A stretch of 25,754 nt of DNA from Eubacterium sp. TM05-53. GTDB lineage: Bacteria; Bacillota_I; Bacilli_A; Erysipelotrichales; Erysipelotrichaceae. The DNA is taken from assembly GCF_003436425.1 (NCBI RefSeq), contig NZ_QSPK01000031.1, forward strand, positions 1 to 25,754, written 5' to 3'. The translations under genes and the position numbers were made by a program. Below, piece by piece: positions 17,408 to 24,813 of this stretch; within the stretch, counting starts at the first letter, position 1, and every line of letters begins with the position of its first letter. Below the pieces are notes generated by a model, which was not told the origin of the DNA, made no database searches, and saw nothing but the letters and a program-made list of their open reading frames with translations.

Positions 17408-17436
17408 TTTACAAGTTTACAAATTAGGCGTATTAT
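17408..17436 (+). promoter_or_regulatory. Promoter of an orphan transcription unit
   Basis: TTTACA (17408-17413), exactly 17 bp, then TATTAT (17431-17436). Each hexamer has one mismatch to consensus. It begins 10 bp after the stop of the phospholipase gene. No annotated protein gene starts before the terminator at 17553. Confidence 0.65.
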
Positions 17437-17442
17437 AAAGAC

Positions 17443-17579
17443 GGTAAGAGAGAGAAAGTATGGCTCACCTTTCGACTCAATATCCATCTTGTGTGTATAT
17501 ATCCTTCCTTAAAACACATAAGAAATTACTTTATCGATCCTTTCGATGAGAGAAAGCACTTCGGTGCTTTTTTTCTTTT
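17443..17579 (+). ncRNA. Candidate small RNA or micropeptide transcript (about 135 nt)
   Basis: A near-consensus promoter upstream and a strong UUCG-capped terminator downstream define a transcript of about 135 nt. Inside it ATCGA/TCGAT (17534-17548) can form a small hairpin just before the terminator. It resembles no RNA family I can name: there is no T-box, SRP, RNase P or 6S signature. It also contains a 29-codon frame from ATG 17460 to TGA 17549 (M-A-H-L-S-T-Q-Y-P-S ...) with only a weak AGAGAG upstream, so a peptide cannot be excluded. It is probably not an efp leader, because efp has its own promoter after the terminator. Confidence 0.45.
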
Positions 17580-17582
17580 TCT
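17553..17582 (+). terminator. Strong intrinsic terminator with UUCG loop
   Basis: AAAGCAC (17553-17559), loop TTCG, GTGCTTT (17564-17570), then TTTTCTTTTTC. It closes the orphan unit and ends just before the efp -35 box. Confidence 0.9.
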
Positions 17583-17609
17583 TGACAATTTTTTTGCGTG
17601 ATATAAAAT
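17582..17609 (+). promoter_or_regulatory. efp promoter
   Basis: A perfect TTGACA (17582-17587), a 16-bp spacer and TAAAAT (17604-17609). It lies 40 bp upstream of the efp ATG and after the terminator, so efp is transcribed on its own. Confidence 0.75.
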
Positions 17610-17649
17610 AATTTAGGTTATACATACAATTAAAAAGGAGTTAATAAAC

Positions 17650-18210
17650 ATGATTAGTTCAAATGATTTAAAACCAGGTCTTACAATTTTAGTGGATGGC
17701 GAAATCTATACAGTTTTAGAAGCATCCCAAAATAAAACAGCTCGTAGTGCCATGGTTGTTAAGGCAAAAGTTCGTAATATTCGTACTGGAAGTAATGTTG
17801 AATTGTCTTGGGGTGGTGGAGAAAAGGTTGAACCTGCTCAGATTGAAAAAAGAGAAATGCAGTACTTATATGATACAGATGATGCTATGGTCTTTATGGA
17901 CAATGAAACATATGACCAGGTTGAAATTCCTATGGATCGTTTAAAATGGGAAAGAAACTTTATTGTTCCAAATTCAAACGTAAACATTTCTAGCTATGAA
18001 GGTGAAATCTTAGGTGTTATTTTACCAGATAAGGCAACATTAAAAATCGTTGAATGCGAACAGGCCGTAAAGGGAGATACAGCTACTAGTGCTAGTAAAA
18101 ATGCGGTATTAGAAACTGGATTAGAAGTTAAAGTTCCTTTATTTATCAATCAAGATGAAATGATCGTTGTCAACACAAACGACGGGAAATATTCAGGACG
18201 TGCAAAATAG
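17650..18210 (+). CDS. efp: Elongation factor P, Arg32 type
   Basis: A 186-aa EF-P, full length, with three domains: KOW-like N-terminal barrel (1-65), central OB fold (66-128, with M-Q-Y-L-Y and V-F-M-D-N-E-T-Y) and C-terminal OB fold ending V-N-T-N-D-G-K-Y-S-G-R-A. EF-P binds between the P and E sites and relieves stalling at polyproline. The loop that carries the modified residue reads S-Q-N-K-T-A-R-S-A-M-V-V-K. Aligned with the B. subtilis loop K-P-G-K-G, position 32 is Arg, not Lys. This resembles the loop of EF-Ps rhamnosylated by EarP (N-K-S-G-R-N-A-A-V-V-K). AAGGAG precedes the ATG. It has its own promoter and terminator. Confidence 0.96.
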   Translation: MISSNDLKPGLTILVDGEIYTVLEASQNKTARSAMVVKAKVRNIRTGSNVELSWGGGEKVEPAQIEKREMQYLYDTDDAMVFMDNETYDQVEIPMDRLKWERNFIVPNSNVNISSYEGEILGVILPDKATLKIVECEQAVKGDTATSASKNAVLETGLEVKVPLFINQDEMIVVNTNDGKYSGRAK

Positions 18211-18234
18211 GCAATCGCCTATTTTTCTTTTTTT
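18204..18234 (+). terminator. efp intrinsic terminator
   Basis: AAAATAGGC (18204-18212), loop AATC, GCCTATTTT (18217-18225), then TCTTTTTTTT. The efp stop codon is in the left arm. Confidence 0.88.
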
Positions 18235-18245
18235 GCGAGATAGTG

Positions 18246-18251
18246 TATAAT
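18246..18251 (+). promoter_or_regulatory. -10 element before the tail-anchored-protein gene
   Basis: A perfect TATAAT preceded by GTG, 25 bp upstream of the ATG at 18277. The -35 position falls in the T-tract of the efp terminator and is poor. It could drive the whole run down to hup. Confidence 0.5.
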
Positions 18252-18276
18252 AGTAAAGAATGTTTAGGAGGTACTT

Positions 18277-19041
18277 ATGACTCAACTTTCAAGAAAACAA
18301 AAGTATCAAGAACTTAGAGATCGTTTAGATGAAGAAACAACGGCTGCTCAAGCGCAGCCAGTGAAACTACAAAGATTATCGCGTGTAGATAGTGGCTCAC
18401 ATGCCAACAAACCATTGTATCCACATGATACAGTGCGTGTTTCGCCTACTGTAAAAGAAATGCCTACATCTCCAGTGATGGAAGATCTACTTGGAGAAGT
18501 GAAACAATATAATATTGATAATGGAAACCGTATCACAGATGATACGCAGATCAATATTTTAAAACAGTTAGACACAACAAGCAGTGATACAATGAAGAGA
18601 AATCAACATGTGATTCCTATGGATACAGATGATGAAGATCTAGGCTCAACAATGAAGATTTCAAAACCAAGACCGACAATCACTCGTCAAGAGCCTAAGG
18701 AAGAAAAGATCGTTCTTACAAGTCAGGATGTAGAAGATGTTAAAAAGCCAGTGGATGATGAATTGGATTTGATGTATCTTTCTCATGATGATTTTGATAA
18801 AACGGAAGAACAACCTAAAAAGGATAAGAAGAAAAAGTCAAAGCGCAAAAAAGAAAAGCGTGATGAACTTGAATCTATGCCTAGCGCAAAAATGCGTATG
18901 AAAACTTCGGATTTTGAAAAGGCTAGCAGCCACAAAGAAAAGAAGAGTTCAGAAATCGTATTGAATGTCGTATTAGCTGTATTGATCTTAGCTTTAGTTG
19001 CGATCATCGGCTATTTAGTATGGACATTTAAGAATATTTAA
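18277..19041 (+). CDS. Tail-anchored membrane protein of unknown function
   Basis: 254 aa. Residues 1-180 are hydrophilic and low in structure, rich in D, T, P and K. Around residues 185-202 is a very basic stretch (K-K-D-K-K-K-K-S-K-R-K-K-E-K-R). A single hydrophobic helix (L-N-V-V-L-A-V-L-I-L-A-L-V-A-I-I-G-Y) ends four residues or so before the C-terminus. It should therefore sit as a tail-anchored protein with the disordered part in the cytoplasm. The family is not recognised. AGGAGGT gives a strong start. Its stop overlaps the region just ahead of cmk, so it is the first gene of the cmk-der-gpsA-hup run; a link to translation or division is only a guess from position. Confidence 0.75.
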   Translation: MTQLSRKQKYQELRDRLDEETTAAQAQPVKLQRLSRVDSGSHANKPLYPHDTVRVSPTVKEMPTSPVMEDLLGEVKQYNIDNGNRITDDTQINILKQLDTTSSDTMKRNQHVIPMDTDDEDLGSTMKISKPRPTITRQEPKEEKIVLTSQDVEDVKKPVDDELDLMYLSHDDFDKTEEQPKKDKKKKSKRKKEKRDELESMPSAKMRMKTSDFEKASSHKEKKSSEIVLNVVLAVLILALVAIIGYLVWTFKNI

Positions 19042-19052
19042 TGAGGATGGAC

Positions 19053-19703
19053 ATGAAAAAAATTAATATTGCGATTGATGGCCCTAGCGGGGTCGGTAAA
19101 AGTACGATTGCGGATATTGTTGCAGAAAAGTTGAATATGCGACACTTAGATACGGGTGCTATGTATCGTTGTGTGGCATATAAGACATTAAAAGATGGAG
19201 TTAATATTCAAGATGAAAAGGCAATGAGTGATTTAATGGATTCTATTGATATTCATTTTGATGAAGACAACCATGTATATTTAGATGGGGAAGATGTATC
19301 TAAAGAAATTCGTATGAACAATGTATCTATGCAGGCAAGTAAAACGAGTCAGCTTGGTATTGTGCGTAAAAAATTAGTGAATCTTCAACAAAAAGTATGT
19401 GCCAATAAAGGCTTTATTGTCGATGGTAGAGACATTTGTTCCGTTGTTTTGCCAGATGCAGAAGTAAAGATCTTTATGAGTGCATCGAGTAAGGCTAGAG
19501 CCCAAAGAAGATATGATGAATATATTTCAAAGGGAATCGAAGCCGATTATGAAACGATCTATCAGGATATAGTCGCAAGAGACTATCAGGATACGCATCG
19601 TGAAATTTCGCCTTTAGTAAAAACAGAGGATGCGATTGAAATTGATACTTCTGATTTAACAATTGATGAAGTCGTTTCAAGAGTATTAGATATAGTTGGA
19701 TAA
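19053..19703 (+). CDS. cmk: Cytidylate kinase
   Basis: 216 aa. Phosphorylates CMP and dCMP with ATP, recycling cytidine nucleotides in the cytosol. The Walker A loop is at the start (I-D-G-P-S-G-V-G-K-S-T), followed by the NMP-binding H-L-D-T-G-A-M-Y-R-C and V-D-G-R-D-I-C-S-V-V-L, with K-I-F-M-S-A-S-S-K-A-R-A-Q-R-R of the lid. The start at 19053 is preferred, since GAGGA stands 5 nt before it and relatives begin at M-K-K-I-N-I-A-I-D-G; an ATG at 19041 would add four residues. It lies 20 bp upstream of der. The usual rpsA-like gene between cmk and der in many Bacillota is absent. Confidence 0.96.
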   Translation: MKKINIAIDGPSGVGKSTIADIVAEKLNMRHLDTGAMYRCVAYKTLKDGVNIQDEKAMSDLMDSIDIHFDEDNHVYLDGEDVSKEIRMNNVSMQASKTSQLGIVRKKLVNLQQKVCANKGFIVDGRDICSVVLPDAEVKIFMSASSKARAQRRYDEYISKGIEADYETIYQDIVARDYQDTHREISPLVKTEDAIEIDTSDLTIDEVVSRVLDIVG

Positions 19704-19723
19704 TGTAGAAAGGGGACCACAAT

Positions 19724-21031
19724 ATGATTCGAGGTACTGTGGCCATCGTAGGTCGGCCTAACGTCGGAAAATCAACGATATTCAATCGTTTGATTGGACA
19801 AAGAAAAAGCATTGTAGATGATACACCCGGAGTAACAAGAGATAGAATTTATGGTGAAGTGGAATGGCTGACACAAACTTTTCGCTTGATCGATACGGGT
19901 GGTATTCAAATTGAGGACCAGGCATTTGCCCAGGAAATCAATATGCAGGTAGATATTGCGATTGAGGAAGCGGATGTCATTATTTTCTTAACTTCTGCCA
20001 AAGAAGGAGTCATGACAGATGATACGATCATCGCAAGAAAGCTACAAAAGTGTAAAAAGCCAGTGATTTTAGCTTGCAACAAAGTGGACAATCCAGAAAT
20101 GCAGATGAATGTATATGAATTCTATGCATTAGGTCTTGGAGATCCAATTGCGATTAGTGGTGCACATGGAATTGGACTAGGAGACTTATTGGATGTCGTG
20201 ATGGAAAAACTTCCAGAAAAAGACATCGCTCCATATGAAGGAATTACTTCATTTTGTGTGATTGGTCGTCCTAATGTTGGTAAATCAAGTTTAGTCAATT
20301 CCATCTTAAAAGAAGATCGTGTTATTGTATCCAATGTAGAAGGCACTACGCGTGATGCGATCGATACGCCATTCTTTGTGGATGACAAAGAATATATGAT
20401 CATTGATACGGCAGGTATTCGTAAAAAGGGTAAGATCTATGAAAATATTGAAAAATATTCAATCTTACGTGCTTTAAGTGCCATTGATCGTAGTAATGTC
20501 GTATTATTCTTGATTGATGGTGAAAAGGGTATTCGTGATCAAGATAAGCATGTAGCAGGTCTAGCACATGATGCAGGTAAAGGTGTTATCATTGTCTACA
20601 ATAAGTGGGATACCGTTGAAAAAGATGAGAAGACCATGGCTAAGATCGAAAAGGAAATTCGTGCTCAATTCTTGTATTTGAATTATGCACCAATTGCGTT
20701 TACTTCTGCACTGACAGGAAGTAAAGTGAATCAATTGATTCCTTTGATTGATCAAGTACATGATGCATGTACATTACGTATTCCAACCAATGTATTAAAT
20801 GATGTTATTTTGGATGCACAGATGATGAATCCGGCAAAACCTCACTTGGGAAAACAATTAAAGATTTATTATGCGAGCCAAGTTGCGGTTGAGCCACCAA
20901 CAATTGTCTTATTCGTCAATGATCCAGAATTATTGCATTTTAGTTATGCTCGTTATATTGAAAATAAATTAAGAGAAGCATTTGGCTTTACGGGAACTCC
21001 AATTAAGATTTTGGCTCGTAAACGCTCATAG
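19724..21031 (+). CDS. der: GTPase Der (EngA)
   Basis: A 435-aa ribosome-assembly GTPase with two tandem G domains and a KH-like C-terminal domain; it acts in 50S subunit maturation. The first G1 motif is G-R-P-N-V-G-K-S-T (residues 10-18), with [12 protein letters not shown] and N-K-V-D following. The second is G-R-P-N-V-G-K-S-S near residue 180, with [15 protein letters not shown] and N-K-W-D. Length and order are normal for the family. GAAAGGGG precedes the ATG. It is in the same operon as cmk and gpsA. Confidence 0.97.
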   Translation: MIRGTVAIVGRPNVGKSTIFNRLIGQRKSIVDDTPGVTRDRIYGEVEWLTQTFRLIDTGGIQIEDQAFAQEINMQVDIAIEEADVIIFLTSAKEGVMTDDTIIARKLQKCKKPVILACNKVDNPEMQMNVYEFYALGLGDPIAISGAHGIGLGDLLDVVMEKLPEKDIAPYEGITSFCVIGRPNVGKSSLVNSILKEDRVIVSNVEGTTRDAIDTPFFVDDKEYMIIDTAGIRKKGKIYENIEKYSILRALSAIDRSNVVLFLIDGEKGIRDQDKHVAGLAHDAGKGVIIVYNKWDTVEKDEKTMAKIEKEIRAQFLYLNYAPIAFTSALTGSKVNQLIPLIDQVHDACTLRIPTNVLNDVILDAQMMNPAKPHLGKQLKIYYASQVAVEPPTIVLFVNDPELLHFSYARYIENKLREAFGFTGTPIKILARKRS

Positions 21032-21044
21032 TAAGGAGTTAAAT

Positions 21045-22040
21045 ATGCGTACAGTTGTGATTGGTAGTGGAAGCTGGGGTACAGCTTTAGCTCAAGTATT
21101 ACAAGATAATCATCAAGAAGTTTTAGTGTATGGTGTTGCAGAAGCTGAAGTTAATGATATTAATGAAAATCATAAAAACTCAAAATATTTTGGAGATGTT
21201 GAACTAAATCCAGAATTAAAGGCAACAACCGATATTCAATGTGTCAAAGGTGCTGATATTGTATTGTTGGCAGTACCAACAATTGCGATTGATCCAATTT
21301 GTCACCAAATCAATGATATCTTAGATAAAAAGACAATTATTATAAACGTTTCTAAAGGGTTCCACCCAGAAACAAATGAAAGAATGTCTGAAGTGATTCG
21401 TCGTTGCATTGATAAAGATAAATTAAGTTCAGTTGTAAGTTTAATTGGTCCAAGTCATGCGGAAGAAGTAGTCATTCGTTTATTAACTACAATTGATGCG
21501 ATCAGTTTAAATAATGAGGATGCCGTAGCTGTTCAAAACTTATTCTCAAATCAATACCTACGTATTTATACAGGAAATGATGAGATTGGTTCTGAACTTG
21601 GTGTAGCTATTAAAAACGTTATGGCCATCGCATCAGGTATCTTATCTGGTTTAGGCTATCAAGATAATACGCGTGCAGCCTTGATTACACGTGGATTGCA
21701 GGAAATGATTCGTTATGGTGTTCATTTTGGTGGGCAACAAAAAACATTCATGGGTCTAACTGGTATTGGAGACTTGATTGTAACTTGTACGAGTGTACAT
21801 TCTCGTAACTTTGAAGCGGGTTATCAAATTGGAAAAGAGAATTCGGTTGAAAACTTTTTCAAGAACAACACAAAAACAGTTGAAGGTGTTCGTACCGCAA
21901 AAATCGTTCATCGTGTTGCGAAAGAAAATGGTATTGATATGCCAATTTGTGAAGAAGTTTACCAAATTTTATACAATGGAAAACTTCCAAGTGATTGTGC
22001 ACAAGATTTAATGATTAGAGATTTAAAGAAGGAATTTTAA
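21045..22040 (+). CDS. gpsA: Glycerol-3-phosphate dehydrogenase [NAD(P)+]
   Basis: 331 aa. Reduces dihydroxyacetone phosphate to sn-glycerol 3-phosphate, the backbone of phospholipids. The Rossmann motif is G-S-G-S-W-G-T-A-L-A (residues 7-16). Family blocks follow: S-K-G-F-H-P-E-T, I-G-P-S-H-A-E-E-V, the active-site lysine in A-I-K-N-V-M-A-I-A-S-G-I, and L-T-G-I-G-D-L-I-V-T-C-T-S. The ATG at 21045 has AAGGAG upstream; a longer reading into der is not supported. It is followed after one base by the HU gene. Confidence 0.96.
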   Translation: MRTVVIGSGSWGTALAQVLQDNHQEVLVYGVAEAEVNDINENHKNSKYFGDVELNPELKATTDIQCVKGADIVLLAVPTIAIDPICHQINDILDKKTIIINVSKGFHPETNERMSEVIRRCIDKDKLSSVVSLIGPSHAEEVVIRLLTTIDAISLNNEDAVAVQNLFSNQYLRIYTGNDEIGSELGVAIKNVMAIASGILSGLGYQDNTRAALITRGLQEMIRYGVHFGGQQKTFMGLTGIGDLIVTCTSVHSRNFEAGYQIGKENSVENFFKNNTKTVEGVRTAKIVHRVAKENGIDMPICEEVYQILYNGKLPSDCAQDLMIRDLKKEF

Positions 22041-22041
22041 T

Positions 22042-22329
22042 ATGGGTAAGTATGTAAATAAAGAGTCTTTAACACAGGCTTTATCAATCAATTTAAATAT
22101 GTCTAAAAAAGACGCAGCATTTGCGGTAGACTTGATTTTTAATGAAATGAGTGATGCCTTGGCAAATGATGGTCATGTAGATATCACAGCTTTTGGTAAG
22201 TTTGAAATTTTTGATCGTAAATCAAGAATGGGAATCAATCCTGTCACAAAAGAAAGAATGATGATTCCGGCTACAAAACTTCCAAAGTTCCGTCCAAGCC
22301 AGACTTTAAAGAATAAGTGCAACAAATAG
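22042..22329 (+). CDS. hup: HU-family DNA-binding protein
   Basis: A 95-aa nucleoid protein. It starts with the helical dimer part (V-N-K-E-S-L-T-Q-A-L) and has the classic beta-arm core F-G-K-F-E-I-F-D-R-K-S-R-M-G-I-N-P-V-T-K-E and the C-terminal P-K-F-R-P-S-Q-T-L-K. The arm proline of R-x-G-x-N-P is present, as needed to kink DNA. It starts one base after the gpsA stop with AAGAAGGA inside the gpsA end, so it is co-translated. A hairpin with a short T-tract follows and closes the operon. Confidence 0.93.
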   Translation: MGKYVNKESLTQALSINLNMSKKDAAFAVDLIFNEMSDALANDGHVDITAFGKFEIFDRKSRMGINPVTKERMMIPATKLPKFRPSQTLKNKCNK

Positions 22330-22347
22330 GTCATATGACCTATTTTT
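22324..22347 (+). terminator. Terminator after hup
   Basis: AAATAGGTC (22324-22332) pairs with GACCTATTT (22337-22345) around ATAT; the whole element is palindromic. Only a short T-tract follows (TTTTTGTCTTT), so read-through into the next gene 20 bp on is plausible. Confidence 0.7.
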
Positions 22348-22367
22348 GTCTTTAGAAAGGATTGATT

Positions 22368-23738
22368 ATGAGCTTATTGATTGTGACTTTAGGCTTTGCA
22401 TTAGCTATTTCAAGTAAGTGGGCCTATTCTTATTTTGGTTTATCGAGTTTTGAACAAATTATATATCACATCAAAGTCCCATTGGAGGGAACCAATACGC
22501 AATTTATTTTTGGATGGATGAAAAAGTGTTTATTACCTGGTTTGATTTTTGGCCTGATCTTTAGTTGGACCAATAAAAACATCGCAATTCTCATTCTTTT
22601 ACTTTGTTGCATATATGGACTTTGTCAGATTCATTTCTTTTCATATGTTTTTAACCAATTTAAAAAGACAGATTTCTATGATCAACACTATGTGGAATCT
22701 GAAATTATTTCTCCGGATAAGAAGATGAATTTTATTCATATCTATTTGGAATCAATGGAAACAACGTATGCCAAAAAAGAAGATGGTGGCAATGCAGATG
22801 AAGATTTATTGCCTTATCTTACCAAGCTTACTAAAGACTCTATCTCTTTTTCGCAAAACGAGAAAATCGGAGGAGCCAGAGTCTTGACAGGAACAGGATG
22901 GACAACAGGAGGTATTGTTGCGAGTACTGCAGGTCTTCCTTTAATTTTTAGCTTAAAACACAAATTCTGTAAGGATAAAGTTCCATTTATGCCTAGTGTC
23001 AATACTCTTGGAGATATTTTAGAAAAAGATGGATATAATCGTGTCTTTATGATTGGTTCGGATGCGACATTTGGTGGAAGAAGAAGTTATTTTGATCAAC
23101 ATGGTCGTTATGATATTCAAGATACAGTTTCCTTAAAAGAAGAGGGAATTCTTGACAAGGATTATCATGAGTTCTGGGGTTTTGAGGATGATAAATTATT
23201 TGAATTTGCGAAAGAGAAGATTTTAGATTTATCTCAATCCTCTAATCCTTTTGACTTTGAAATGTTGACTGTCGATACGCACCATCCATATGGATATCAA
23301 TCTAAATCTTGTAAGAATGTATTTAAAGAATCTTTATCGGATTCAATTTTTCATACAGATGAAAATTTAAAAGATTTTATGGAATGGTTAAAGAAACAAG
23401 ATTTCTATAAAGATACTGTCATTGTGATTCAAGGAGATCATACAAGTATGGCGGCTGAATATATTCATGATACATATTCCTCAAATTTTGATCGTAGAGT
23501 GTGGAATGCGTTCATACATTCTAGAGTAAAACCGATAAAAGAAAAGAATCGTGACTTTACGACTATGGATTTTTATCCTACAATATTAGCGGCTTTAGGA
23601 TACAAGATCAAAGGGGATAAATTGGGTCTTGGTACAAATCTATTTAGTGACAAGCTTACGCTTACAGAAGAGATCGATGCAGATCTTGTTGATCAGGAGA
23701 TTAAAAGAAAATCAGATCGATATAGGAGGCTCATGTGA
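22368..23738 (+). CDS. LTA synthase / phosphoglycerol transferase-like sulfatase-fold enzyme
   Basis: 456 aa. The N-terminus has about three hydrophobic segments (2-24, 54-68, 72-93), fewer than the five of LtaS. The rest is an extracellular alkaline-phosphatase/sulfatase-fold domain. Metal and catalytic sites are visible: Y-L-E-S-M-E near residue 128, the nucleophile Thr around 179 in T-G-T-G-W-T-T-G-G-I-V-A-S, D-T-H-H-P-Y, and G-D-H-T-S-M near 365. The G-T-G-W-T ... A-S-T-A-G-L-P-L block is closer to OpgB/MdoB phosphoglycerol transferases than to LtaS. It probably transfers glycerol phosphate from phosphatidylglycerol to a surface glycan or lipid; the acceptor is unknown. The ATG follows GAAAGGA. 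Its 3' end overlaps a small peptide gene. Confidence 0.88.
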   Translation: MSLLIVTLGFALAISSKWAYSYFGLSSFEQIIYHIKVPLEGTNTQFIFGWMKKCLLPGLIFGLIFSWTNKNIAILILLLCCIYGLCQIHFFSYVFNQFKKTDFYDQHYVESEIISPDKKMNFIHIYLESMETTYAKKEDGGNADEDLLPYLTKLTKDSISFSQNEKIGGARVLTGTGWTTGGIVASTAGLPLIFSLKHKFCKDKVPFMPSVNTLGDILEKDGYNRVFMIGSDATFGGRRSYFDQHGRYDIQDTVSLKEEGILDKDYHEFWGFEDDKLFEFAKEKILDLSQSSNPFDFEMLTVDTHHPYGYQSKSCKNVFKESLSDSIFHTDENLKDFMEWLKKQDFYKDTVIVIQGDHTSMAAEYIHDTYSSNFDRRVWNAFIHSRVKPIKEKNRDFTTMDFYPTILAALGYKIKGDKLGLGTNLFSDKLTLTEEIDADLVDQEIKRKSDRYRRLM

Positions 23739-23833
23739 GAAAAAAATTACGCAGTTTCATTATTATATTAGTCGTGGCGTTCATCGTTTTTTCGATGATG
23801 GTGACTACCTTCATGCAGATGCTACGATTCTAA
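23735..23833 (+). CDS. 32-aa single-pass membrane peptide
   Basis: GTG at 23735 overlaps the stop of the previous gene (ATGTGA), and AGGAGG lies 5-6 nt before it. The frame runs 32 codons to a TAA at 23831-23833. The peptide starts with a basic M-R-K-K-L-R-S, continues as one hydrophobic helix (F-I-I-I-L-V-V-A-F-I-V-F-S-M-M-V) and ends with a short polar tail. A terminator begins one base before the end of the stop codon. The strong ribosome site, coupling and helix argue for a real gene. It may be a partner or regulator of the phosphoglycerol-transferase-like enzyme; that is inference. It resembles small DUF4044-type peptides only in general shape. Confidence 0.75.
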   Translation: MRKKLRSFIIILVVAFIVFSMMVTTFMQMLRF

Positions 23834-23863
23834 CATTCCTTAGTGGAATGTTTTTTCATTTTA
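23832..23863 (+). terminator. Intrinsic terminator
   Basis: AACATTCC (23832-23839) pairs with GGAATGTT (23845-23852) around a 5-nt loop, then TTTTCATTTT. It closes the phosphoglycerol-transferase/peptide unit. Confidence 0.88.
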
Positions 23864-23899
23864 AAGTAAAATGTAAATAGATGAATCGAGGTTTTAATT

Positions 23900-24328
23900 A
23901 TGACAAAGAAACAAAAAATCAAATTTATAGCGTTATTATCGACAACAGCTTCTTTAGCTGTTGGATCTTACTTCTTTAAAAAGAAAGTAGAGAAAATGAA
24001 AGAGAATGGAACCTTTAATACGATGGTTTTTAAAAAGCGTTTAAACCAATATTTAAAGGCAGCCAAAAAAGATGAATTAACTTTAGAAATCATTGACGGC
24101 TTATTAACTGAATTGGATAAAATGAATGATTTTAAAGCGAGTCACGAAGGTTTTGAATTAAATCTAGATACAGATAAGTATATGGAACTACAAGACTATC
24201 TAGATGCTTATTATTCTCGTTTGGCAAGTTCAAATCATTTTAAACAAACAGATACAAATGAAGATAATACGCAAGTGCGTTTAAGAAAGTGTTTGAACAC
24301 ACAAAAATACATTTTAGAAAATTTCTAA
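23900..24328 (+). CDS. Membrane-anchored protein of unknown function
   Basis: 142 aa. An N-terminal helix (F-I-A-L-L-S-T-T-A-S-L-A-V-G-S-Y-F-F) flanked by lysines anchors it to the membrane, with no clear signal-peptidase site. The rest is soluble and mostly helical, rich in K, D and E (L-N-Q-Y-L-K-A-A-K-K-D-E-L, L-L-T-E-L-D-K-M-N-D-F, D-Y-L-D-A-Y-Y-S-R-L). I do not recognise the family. GAGG (23889-23892) stands upstream of the ATG. A TAAAAT at 23867-23872 could be a -10 without a good -35. It is a single gene between two hairpins or promoters. Confidence 0.7.
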   Translation: MTKKQKIKFIALLSTTASLAVGSYFFKKKVEKMKENGTFNTMVFKKRLNQYLKAAKKDELTLEIIDGLLTELDKMNDFKASHEGFELNLDTDKYMELQDYLDAYYSRLASSNHFKQTDTNEDNTQVRLRKCLNTQKYILENF

Positions 24329-24347
24329 AGAAAGTCTCAAATCTATC

Positions 24348-24375
24348 TTGAAATTATATAATAATTACGTATGAT
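24348..24375 (+). promoter_or_regulatory. Promoter of the YolD-like gene
   Basis: TTGAAA (24348-24353), 16 bp, TATGAT (24370-24375). Each hexamer has one mismatch. Confidence 0.65.
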
Positions 24376-24389
24376 ATCCTTATAAGGAT
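24376..24389. promoter_or_regulatory. 14-bp palindrome at the transcript start of the YolD-like gene
   Basis: ATCCTTATAAGGAT is a perfect palindrome directly after the -10. Its right half contains the AAGGA used as ribosome site. It could be an operator, or fold in the mRNA and mask the ribosome site. It does not match the Gram-positive LexA box (CGAAC-N4-GTTCG). Confidence 0.5.
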
Positions 24390-24398
24390 GTGATACAC

Positions 24399-24725
24399 AT
24401 GGATTTAATATATAAGAAAAAAGAGAATCGAGCTCAGATCTTTCAAAGTTTTGATTCTTTAAAAGGCTTTAAAGAAATGATTCAAGAATGTGAAGTAGAA
24501 ATCGTCAGTCCAAGAATTTTATCGCAGGATGATTATGAAATCTTAGACGAAAGAGTGCACCAGATTCAAAAGGGTATGATTGTCACAATTGAATATTATG
24601 ATCGTATCAATTATAAAAGAATCACAGGTGTTGTTTCTAAAATCAATCTGGATACACAAATACTTCAAATCGTAAAGACAAAGATCAACTTGAAACAAAT
24701 TAGCTACATAGAATTAGAGGAGTGA
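24399..24725 (+). CDS. YolD-like protein
   Basis: 108 aa from the ATG at 24399 with AAGGA about 10 nt upstream; a GTG at 24390 is a less likely start. The C-terminal part has the YolD pattern: V-T-I-E-Y-Y-D ... K-R-I-T-G-V-V-S-K-I-N ... Q-I-L-Q-I ... I-N-L-K-Q-I-S-Y-I, a small beta domain. YolD-like genes often accompany Y-family DNA polymerases (UvrX/DinB type) in the SOS response, but none is in this window. The N-terminus (Y-K-K-K-E-N-R-A-Q-I-F-Q-S-F-D-S-L-K-G-F) also fits the family. It is a single-gene unit. Confidence 0.7.
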   Translation: MDLIYKKKENRAQIFQSFDSLKGFKEMIQECEVEIVSPRILSQDDYEILDERVHQIQKGMIVTIEYYDRINYKRITGVVSKINLDTQILQIVKTKINLKQISYIELEE

Positions 24726-24740
24726 ATAAACTCCTCTAAT
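24713..24740. terminator. Hairpin after the YolD-like gene
   Basis: ATTAGAGGAG (24713-24722) pairs exactly with CTCCTCTAAT (24731-24740) around an 8-nt loop. No T-tract follows on the plus strand, so it is a weak terminator or an mRNA-stabilising end. Confidence 0.55.
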
Positions 24741-24813
24741 ATGCGTTATGGCCACCAATACTTTTTCCTGGTGTTACTTATTTTAAAATTTAGCAGAGAA
24801 TAGATGATTTATA

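Noticed and set aside
17443..17579. Riboswitch or T-box leader for efp
   Set aside because: No T-box or recognised aptamer consensus, and efp has its own consensus promoter after the terminator.
23629..23880. An 83-codon plus-strand frame across the end of the phosphoglycerol-transferase gene
   Set aside because: It starts inside that gene in another frame, lacks a ribosome site and runs through the terminator; the 32-codon GTG frame is better supported.
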